Shown: positions 55,847-64,000 of the stretch, piece after piece | Layout of the letters: each line of letters begins with the position of its first letter | How positions within the stretch are numbered: the first letter of the stretch is position 1 | NCBI RefSeq assembly: GCF_041199985.1 | Contig: NZ_CP165647.1 | Coordinates: 1,860,001 to 1,924,000 of the forward strand | From: Leptotrichia sp. HSP-536 | GTDB taxonomy: Bacteria; Fusobacteriota; Fusobacteriia; Fusobacteriales; Leptotrichiaceae | Reading direction: 5' to 3' | Length of the DNA stretch: 64,000 nt | Notes under the pieces: generated by a model | Database searches by the model: none | What the model was told of the DNA's origin: nothing | Seen by the model: only the letters and a program-made list of their open reading frames with translations | Program-made: the position numbers and the translations under genes

Positions 55847-55921
55847 AAATTATATAAATTTAGGGTTTGAGTAAAATAGTCATAGCTTTTGAATTCGGAT
55901 TTAAAGCAGTTTTACTATAAA
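55811..55921. repeat. Dispersed repeat, long copy, overlapping a gene end
   Basis: It starts TATACTCGAACCCATTTAAA and has an inverted match, TTTAGGGTTTGAGTA, about 45 bases later, then ATAGTCATAGCTTTTG and CAGTTTTACTATAAA. The same parts, without the middle, recur at 57668-57737. Confidence 0.7.
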
Positions 55922-56019
55922 ATTAATTATGGAAAAATCAATTCAAATTCACATTTTTATTTAGAGATTTATTTATATGATAATTTCTGCCATTTTCAAA
56001 ATTTATTAAAAAACTGCAT

Positions 56020-57585
<1,566 letters not shown>

Positions 57586-57605
57586 AAAATATAACAAAAC
57601 AATAC

Positions 57606-57645
57606 AAAAAACAGTGAAAGTAAAATTCCACTGTTTTTATTTTTA
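57606..57645 (+). terminator. Terminator of glpK
   Basis: AAAACAGTG pairs with CACTGTTTT around a 12-base loop, followed by TATTTTT. Confidence 0.9.
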
Positions 57646-57667
57646 AAATTTTTTATTTTTTTATAAC

Positions 57668-57737
57668 AATTAAATATACTCGAACCCATTTAAAATAGTC
57701 ATAGCTTTTGCGTTCAGTTTTAAAACAGTTTTACTAT
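57668..57737. repeat. Dispersed repeat, short copy
   Basis: TATACTCGAACCCATTTAAA is joined directly to ATAGTCATAGCTTTTG and CAGTTTTACTATAAA. Compared with 55811-55921 it lacks the internal ~40 bases that carry the inverted half. Confidence 0.7.
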
Positions 57738-57850
57738 AAACTCCATTTAAAAAATCAAAATCATATTTTATTTACTTACTGACAAGAGACCTTAGCTCCT
57801 GCTAAAAAAATTCATAACATATCCACTATTTAAATGAAAAATGGTACAAA
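57729..57850. repeat. MITE-like element with ACTCCATTTAAA termini
   Basis: TACTATAAACTCCATTTAAA and the inverted right end TACCATTTTTCATTTAAATAG bound about 120 bases. The interior includes ACAAGAGACCTTAGCTCCTG, resembling the core of the palindromic family. It overlaps the end of the preceding repeat. Confidence 0.45.
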
Positions 57851-57862
57851 CAAAAACTAGGA

Positions 57863-60800
57863 TTAGTAAATAGCCCTAAATCCAATTCCACCTCTTACAT
57901 TATTTCCTTTCGTATCGTATCCAGCATTTACTGTAACTCCAAATCTTGTGTTATCCACTCCTACGTTCAAATCAAACTTACCGTTTCCGCGTCTGTCTTC
58001 TTTCTCTTTTTCCAAGTTATGCCATTCTGTCGAAGTATATCTTATTCGTGATTGATTTCCACTATGCACTTTTCCAAGTTCATTTTCATAAGCTGCCACA
58101 AATCCTAATGATAATTGTGCTTTGGCTGTAATTGGCTGAATATATTTAAATTGTAGTCCGATTTCTGGTTTTACAGAGAAATAGTCATTTCCTTTAACTT
58201 CTAATTTCATCTGTCCACTATTTTCTTTTATGTCTCCAAATCTTCCGTATTCCATTTTTAATGCTCCAAATGGTTTCAAATATGCTCTTTCACTCATTCT
58301 CATATTATATCCCAATTCATTTTTAACGGCCACTCCATAAGAAGAATAACTTGATTTAGCTTCAAATACATCATCAACTACCAAAAATTTACGTTTCATA
58401 TTATTCTTCCCTGCAAATAAATCCCCCGAAATTGTCCATTGTAACATTCCATTATGATCCTTGGATGGAGAGATTGTATTAAATACACCTGCTTTTACCA
58501 TCGTTTGCTCTTCTTTGGAATGTCCTGCGTCTTTAAATCTAAATCTATTAGTTACCGCCCCTGCATACCATCCATTAGCCCTTCCTAGCTTAATACTCTC
58601 ATTTTCATGAACATATGCGATTCCATAGGCATTACTTAAATAATTATGAACTCCAGCTGTATCTGTCTTATACTCATCTTTTATTCCAAATGCTTGAATT
58701 TTATTAGTTTGTTTAGTTGAATTTCTCCATCCTTTTTGTAAATTGTTAAATTCTTTATCCATTATATTTCCTGTTGAATTTATTCTTTGTTGAATATTTG
58801 AATACTGATGTCCTCGCATTTCATCTACAGCTTGTGATAGAATATGTCCCTCACCTTTTCCTAAATTATTCAATTTATTAAATAATTCTTTTTCCCTTCC
58901 AGTAGCCTCTATACCATATCTTTGTTCTAATCCACCTAATAAATTGTACATATTTTTATCTTTAGCAAATGATGTATATGGAATTTTTACCAAATAAACT
59001 TTTCCTAGAGCACCTGTTGATAAATTTTGTGTTGCTGTTGCAAACCAAGTCAAACTTCCCGCATTTAACGCAAATTTCATTCCACTATTTGAAGAGGCTA
59101 ATGATAATATCATATTATTATATGGACTTATTATATTATCTCCAACTTCTATAACTTTGCTATCTGTGTATCTTGCCGCCTCGTTACCAAATATTAAATT
59201 AACTTTTTGCAATCTTTTCAAATTATTTAATCCTTCAATTGGATGCGTGTAATTTACTCCAGATGTATCTATATACATTCCAACTGTTCCAGCTTGTTCA
59301 TTTGACGGAATACTTCCTAATCTAGTTGAGCTTAAATCTATAGTTGTCACTGTCCCATCTGGAGAAGTCACTGTTGCAACGGAAGGATTTGGTGTCGAGA
59401 CATTTGTATTTATTACTGTTGGAATTACAACATTTCCATTCACTCTTATTGTAGCAGCTATTGCCGCTTGTGGTGCTATTATTTCTATACCTGCCACTGT
59501 TTTGCTTGTTGGATTGCTTGTTTTTCTTACAACTCCATCTGCACCATTCGTATTCGCAACAGTTCCTATTGTTCCTGTTATAGTGTTAATTTCATTTGAA
59601 AAAGTTCCTGTTGTTCCAAGATAGCCAGCTTTATTATTTATACCGTCAACTATTATTTGTCCGTAGTTTTTAATTACTCCGCCACTTGTGGCAACAACTC
59701 CTAATATTCCATCATTATTTGGTGTCGGTACTGTTTTTATTATTCCCCAGTTCTCTCCTACTGCGTTATCATCAACATACATTCCTTTTGTATTTTTACC
59801 ACTTAACTCTATAGTTCCATTATTTATTGCCCTAGAGCCGCTTCCCGAAGCAAACATTCCAATTCCATTATCTAAACCTACTTTAATTATACCGTCATTT
59901 ATAATTGTTCCATTTGAAGTAGCCATTCCCATTCCATATTCAGCCGGCGTTGCTGCAATATTACTTCCACTTACGGTAATTATTCTACCACTTGCATTAG
60001 TTGCCGTTCCACCATTTATTGCATATATTCCAACACTTCCTGTTCCTCTTCCAAAATCAATATTTGCATTATTTACGATTGTACCTGCCGAATATATTCC
60101 GTAAACATTATTTCCTGTTGAAGTTAGATTCACATTATTTGTTATATTTACATCACTATTATCAGAATAAATATATTTAGCATCATTTCCCAATGTTACT
60201 GGTGAAGAATTTGTAACTAAAGTCGTCGCTCCTGTATTTTTCAAAACATATCCAAATGAATTATTACCAATAATCATATCTGCATTTCCGGTAATCACTC
60301 GTCCATTTGTTCCAGTTGTAAATACTCCAACTCCTTCGTTTGCTCCTACAGTTATTTTAGAACCTGTATTTAGTGTAATATTTCCTTCTGTAGAATAAAC
60401 ACCAACTCCTGTATCTCCAACACTTATGTCTCCAGTTGAACCTAATGTTACAGTTGTACCAAAAATTCCATAGTTGTTATTTCCACCTGTTATTTTCCCA
60501 TTATTTGTTATCTCTGTTGCAATATCCGCTGTGTACATCCCAACACTTGGAATATTTGTACTTGAAGCTGTTAAACTTATCTCTCCGTTATTTATTAATA
60601 TTGAGGAATTATTACCATACATTCCTACTTGTTCTTGTCCTGTCATATTAATTTTTCCACCAGCGGCATTTGTCAATGTACCTTTATCAGCCACCATTCC
60701 TATAGCTTTCTTTCCTGATAAATTTAAATTTCCTGTTCCTGTATTAATTCCCAATGTAGTTGCTGCAGTTGATAATGTATTATTATTTTTCACATAAATT

Positions 60801-63800
60801 CCATAGGCTTCCGTTCCATCCATTGCAACAATTCCTGAATTATTTATTTTTATCGTTCCTTCACCAGGCTTTCCACCAAATTCATTTACTTTTGCTATTC
60901 CAGTAGTTGCATCTTCTCTATATGCCAATCCTAATAATCCTATTGAATTATTTCCTCCAACATTTACTGTTCCTTGGTTATTTACTTCCGAACCATTTAC
61001 GGCATAAGTACCCACAGCATTGTCGTTATTTGGATTCGTTGTCAATTGTTCAACATTTATTGTAGAACCCGAAGATGTGTTAATTTTACCATAATTTATA
61101 AATAACCCTACTGCACCATTTCCTGAATCTGTCCTATCTGCTGATACCGACGATCCAGAAGCTACATTTATCTGAGTTTCATTGTTTGAACTTGCAGAGC
61201 CGCTTGAACTCATATCAAGTCCAACTACTGATTTTGCTCCTATTTTTGTCAAATCAGAAGAATTCAAATGTGCTGTTACATTGTTTCCAGAAAGCAGATT
61301 CATTACTGCACGTTGTATCAAGTATCTTTTTACAAATCTAAATGAATCTGTTGATTCATTTGATATATTTGTCGCCAAACTCTTATCTATACTTGTATTT
61401 ATATTGTAATTTGCAACCCCATCTACAAATGCCTTTTTGTACTCTGTGTAAGTTGTTGTCCCACTTTCACCATTTATAACTTGTATTCCTGAAGCTGATA
61501 TTCCTAAATCTGTATCTATCGTTGTTAAATTAACAGTTCCCTTATTTTTAAATTCAAAAGGAATAGCATCATTAGACATTACTACTATTCTCGTGTTTGA
61601 ATTTGTCGTTACATCAGATAAAGATGAACCCTGTAACCCAATTGATTTTCCTCTTAAAACAATTGTGGTTCCTCGTAAATCAATCTTTCCATTATTTCCG
61701 CTATAGATAGAATATCCATCCCCTGAATAATCTAAAATAGAATTTTTCAAATTTATCTTACTAGTAGAACCATCACTATATAATCCAACTAATCCTTTTG
61801 ATAATTTCATAAAACTATTCTCAGCTTCAATTTCTCCACCATTAGCAGCATAAAATCCAACACCATTTTCTCCAGAAATTGTTACTTTTGGCGTACCAAT
61901 CGATGTGTCAGTTATAACTGTTGTTCCTACTGAATTTACTGAAGTTAATGGCTGAGTAACTGCTGATTCAGTAATTACTATTTTTCCACTATCCTTTGCA
62001 TAGTACTGAATAGCATCCTTTCCATTAATAGTTCCTGTTACCCCCGCATTTAAAGTAACCTTCGAACCGCTTCCTTCAGAATATGCCAAAGTAAACCCTT
62101 CTCCACTAATTGATGAAGCTGTTAATGGTAACACTTGATTTGCTTTTAATGTTCCCCCATTTTTGGCAGCAAAAAGTATCGCATTTTTACCAGTCACTTT
62201 AAAATTGTTAGCAGTATTGTTATATGTCAAACTATTATTTGAATTTCCATCTGAGAAATATCCTACATTATCTTCTCCAGCAACACTTATTCCACTAGTT
62301 GCTGAATCATTAAACGTAAGTTTTGCTTGTCCTGCTCTAAGAGCTATTGAATTTTTAGAATTTTTCTCTAAATTCACATTATAATTATTTATATCTAAAT
62401 TTGTAAATCCATTATTATTAACTGTAAAATCAAAATTTAGTCCAACTGAATTTTGAACTTTTTTTAGGTCTCCTTTGGTATCACCATAAGTAGCATCTTG
62501 TGAAGTTAAAGAAGATCCTCCAATTTGAATATTAAATTTTGAATTAAAAAAATTATTTGAGCTAGTATCTGGTTCTGACAAGAAACTTGCTCCTACTGAT
62601 TCATCTCCGTATATTTCAATCGGTGTATTAAGCTGAATATCTGCATGTGCCATTTGTTCACTGGAGGTATCATTATCAGTAGCTATCCCTAAACTATTTT
62701 TACCAAATAATTGCATTTTTCCATTGTTAATTGAACTTCTTTTTATTCCTTGTATACTAATACTACTTGCACTGTATGCCCATCCTACACTTTCTGGCGC
62801 ATAGAAAATTACACTTCCATCAGAAGCATTTTCTATTTTATCACTTTCTGAAGTTCCATAAGAATAAGCTCCAAATATATGATTCCCTGGAGTTGCTCCA
62901 GTTAACGTTGTACCTGAAGTATCAACAAATGTTCCATTTTGTGCATGTCCTATTATATTTCCACTATTAACAAAAGTTATACCGCCTGTACTATCTACAT
63001 TATCTATATTTACTACTGCTATTTTATTTCCATAAATATTAGTATTTGCTTTATGTATTAATTTAGCTTCAGTATTTCCTGAAATCGATGGATTTCCCAT
63101 ATAATAAATTGAATTTAATTCCCCACTACTACTATTACCCACTACATTAACTGTCATTGTATTAGGCAATGTAATCACTTTTCCACTTAAAGCATAAAAA
63201 GCAGCTGTGTCATTACTCTCTCCTGCATCAGAAGCTGGTAAATGTGCAACAGGCAATCCTGTTCCAGGATTATTTGAAGGAGTATACGCTCCATTCTCAA
63301 CAGCTCCACTAAAATTATATTTAAGAGGATTTCCTACTCCGCTAAAATAGTTATTAAATGTTCCTGCCAGCACTTCCACTTGAGCAATTAAAGCATTATT
63401 TTGTAAAGGATTATCTACATTATAACCCCATGTCCAGTTTGGAACATTCTGATACGCCACATCTGTTGGAGGAGCTGAAGGAACCTGGCTAATATTAACA
63501 TTTTTAGGATTAATAACAGGCGGTGTTACCATTAATGGATCAAATGGCGGCAGCCCTCCTCCTGGTGTTGTTGGCCGAAACGTTGGAGCCTGTTTATTTA
63601 CTGCTATTGTTCTCAAAGAAGCATCTACTTCAATTTCTACTGGATTTTCGATAGCATCTGAATTTAAAGCCAATTTTGTTGCTCCATAACTCATCAAGTT
63701 ATTTTTATAAGAGTATTTTCCTAATGTTTTATCTCTTTGAAAAATTATGTTTCCCTCTTTGTTTCCACGCCCGTTATAAGAACTGCTCCAATCATTATAA

Positions 63801-64000
63801 GTGTAAGCAGTACCAGAATCCCAGCTATTCCACGGAGATTTTATAACATGATCGCCTTGTTCCATTAGCTGAATTAGTTCCAAATTAGATTTTTTCAATA
63901 ATTTATTATTTTCCCCTTTTACCTTTTTAAAGGTTTGATTTATATTTTTTATTGAAGTTGAAATTACCTTCTTTTTACTTTCTATTTTTGAATCACCTGC
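57863..64000 (-). CDS. Type V autotransporter adhesin, N-terminus beyond the window
   Basis: An open frame from the stop at 57863 to the right edge, about 2045 residues visible. The frame continues past the TTG at 63898 through 34 more codons (including STSIKNINQTFKKVKGE) with no start. The block NLELIQLMEQGDHVIKS and the Trp-rich segment after it match the N-terminal domain of the 3942-residue protein; a Pro-rich linker (RPTTPGGGLPPFDP) and a beta-helix-type passenger follow. The C-terminal barrel is very similar to that of the larger protein (RRGNGKFDLNVGVDNTRFG, GYDTKGNNVRGGIG) and ends in Tyr. The passengers are much less alike. Confidence 0.9.
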   Translation of the reverse strand, partial: AGDSKIESKKKVISTSIKNINQTFKKVKGENNKLLKKSNLELIQLMEQGDHVIKSPWNSWDSGTAYTYNDWSSSYNGRGNKEGNIIFQRDKTLGKYSYKNNLMSYGATKLALNSDAIENPVEIEVDASLRTIAVNKQAPTFRPTTPGGGLPPFDPLMVTPPVINPKNVNISQVPSAPPTDVAYQNVPNWTWGYNVDNPLQNNALIAQVEVLAGTFNNYFSGVGNPLKYNFSGAVENGAYTPSNNPGTGLPVAHLPASDAGESNDTAAFYALSGKVITLPNTMTVNVVGNSSSGELNSIYYMGNPSISGNTEAKLIHKANTNIYGNKIAVVNIDNVDSTGGITFVNSGNIIGHAQNGTFVDTSGTTLTGATPGNHIFGAYSYGTSESDKIENASDGSVIFYAPESVGWAYSASSISIQGIKRSSINNGKMQLFGKNSLGIATDNDTSSEQMAHADIQLNTPIEIYGDESVGASFLSEPDTSSNNFFNSKFNIQIGGSSLTSQDATYGDTKGDLKKVQNSVGLNFDFTVNNNGFTNLDINNYNVNLEKNSKNSIALRAGQAKLTFNDSATSGISVAGEDNVGYFSDGNSNNSLTYNNTANNFKVTGKNAILFAAKNGGTLKANQVLPLTASSISGEGFTLAYSEGSGSKVTLNAGVTGTINGKDAIQYYAKDSGKIVITESAVTQPLTSVNSVGTTVITDTSIGTPKVTISGENGVGFYAANGGEIEAENSFMKLSKGLVGLYSDGSTSKINLKNSILDYSGDGYSIYSGNNGKIDLRGTTIVLRGKSIGLQGSSLSDVTTNSNTRIVVMSNDAIPFEFKNKGTVNLTTIDTDLGISASGIQVINGESGTTTYTEYKKAFVDGVANYNINTSIDKSLATNISNESTDSFRFVKRYLIQRAVMNLLSGNNVTAHLNSSDLTKIGAKSVVGLDMSSSGSASSNNETQINVASGSSVSADRTDSGNGAVGLFINYGKINTSSGSTINVEQLTTNPNNDNAVGTYAVNGSEVNNQGTVNVGGNNSIGLLGLAYREDATTGIAKVNEFGGKPGEGTIKINNSGIVAMDGTEAYGIYVKNNNTLSTAATTLGINTGTGNLNLSGKKAIGMVADKGTLTNAAGGKINMTGQEQVGMYGNNSSILINNGEISLTASSTNIPSVGMYTADIATEITNNGKITGGNNNYGIFGTTVTLGSTGDISVGDTGVGVYSTEGNITLNTGSKITVGANEGVGVFTTGTNGRVITGNADMIIGNNSFGYVLKNTGATTLVTNSSPVTLGNDAKYIYSDNSDVNITNNVNLTSTGNNVYGIYSAGTIVNNANIDFGRGTGSVGIYAINGGTATNASGRIITVSGSNIAATPAEYGMGMATSNGTIINDGIIKVGLDNGIGMFASGSGSRAINNGTIELSGKNTKGMYVDDNAVGENWGIIKTVPTPNNDGILGVVATSGGVIKNYGQIIVDGINNKAGYLGTTGTFSNEINTITGTIGTVANTNGADGVVRKTSNPTSKTVAGIEIIAPQAAIAATIRVNGNVVIPTVINTNVSTPNPSVATVTSPDGTVTTIDLSSTRLGSIPSNEQAGTVGMYIDTSGVNYTHPIEGLNNLKRLQKVNLIFGNEAARYTDSKVIEVGDNIISPYNNMILSLASSNSGMKFALNAGSLTWFATATQNLSTGALGKVYLVKIPYTSFAKDKNMYNLLGGLEQRYGIEATGREKELFNKLNNLGKGEGHILSQAVDEMRGHQYSNIQQRINSTGNIMDKEFNNLQKGWRNSTKQTNKIQAFGIKDEYKTDTAGVHNYLSNAYGIAYVHENESIKLGRANGWYAGAVTNRFRFKDAGHSKEEQTMVKAGVFNTISPSKDHNGMLQWTISGDLFAGKNNMKRKFLVVDDVFEAKSSYSSYGVAVKNELGYNMRMSERAYLKPFGALKMEYGRFGDIKENSGQMKLEVKGNDYFSVKPEIGLQFKYIQPITAKAQLSLGFVAAYENELGKVHSGNQSRIRYTSTEWHNLEKEKEDRRGNGKFDLNVGVDNTRFGVTVNAGYDTKGNNVRGGIGFRAIY

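Overview
The window is very AT-rich DNA that looks like a chromosome segment of Leptotrichia or a close relative (Fusobacteriota). The reasons are the very large type V autotransporters carrying the N-terminal domain typical of Leptotrichiaceae, a PolC-type replicase, a SUF-only iron-sulfur operon, and an efeOBU iron system next to a minimal tatAC. The genus is inferred from protein character only. Most genes are on the minus strand; the plus-strand genes are 34488-34964, rpsT, the spherulin-4-like gene, glpK and three tRNAs.

Layout. 0-2.5 kb: fhs and a small flavin-binding protein, with a truncated gene at the left edge. 2.5-4.6 kb: a repeat-rich gap and a decayed DDE insertion sequence beside polC. 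4.6-14.3 kb: polC directly downstream of sufC-sufB-sufD-sufS-sufU; sufB has a reading-frame break near codon 50. 14.5-17.1 kb: an Imm49-like gene and two tandem HEAT-repeat paralogues, with a third paralogue cut in two by a 334-bp inverted-repeat element. 17.2-24.1 kb: pdxK, a small secreted protein, two DUF2262-like proteins, leuDC, a Fic protein and a YwqG/DUF1963 protein. 24.3-27.6 kb: a short-chain dehydrogenase, a frame-broken phosphoesterase, two membrane proteins and a flavodoxin-fold oxidoreductase. 27.9-29.1 kb: tRNA-Ser(TGA), tRNA-Ser(GCT) and tRNA-Arg(ACG), followed by wreckage of an integrated element that includes a tyrosine-recombinase C-terminus. 29.3-34.3 kb: an iron-uptake operon, efeO-efeB-efeU-tatC-tatA; EfeB has a twin-arginine signal, so the operon carries both the cargo and its translocase. 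35.1-46.9 kb: a 3942-residue autotransporter. 47.3-51.5 kb: gpmI, a TetR regulator, rpsT and cobU. 51.5-52.2 kb: a four-repeat CRISPR array without cas genes and a small inverted-repeat element. 52.3-57.6 kb: an EF-G-like GTPase, a spherulin-4-like protein and glpK. 57.9-64 kb: a second autotransporter, cut by the right edge.

The most unusual features are non-coding or degenerate. There are at least three families of dispersed inverted-repeat elements, one with a strongly conserved structured core whose two copies differ by a compensating base-pair change. One element has destroyed the third HEAT paralogue, and another supplies the C-terminal codons of the spherulin-like gene. The 14.5-24 kb region is rich in immunity-type genes with no visible toxin. 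Five single-base frame breaks (two in the transposase, one in sufB, two in the phosphoesterase) may be real decay or base-calling errors; the sequence alone does not decide.
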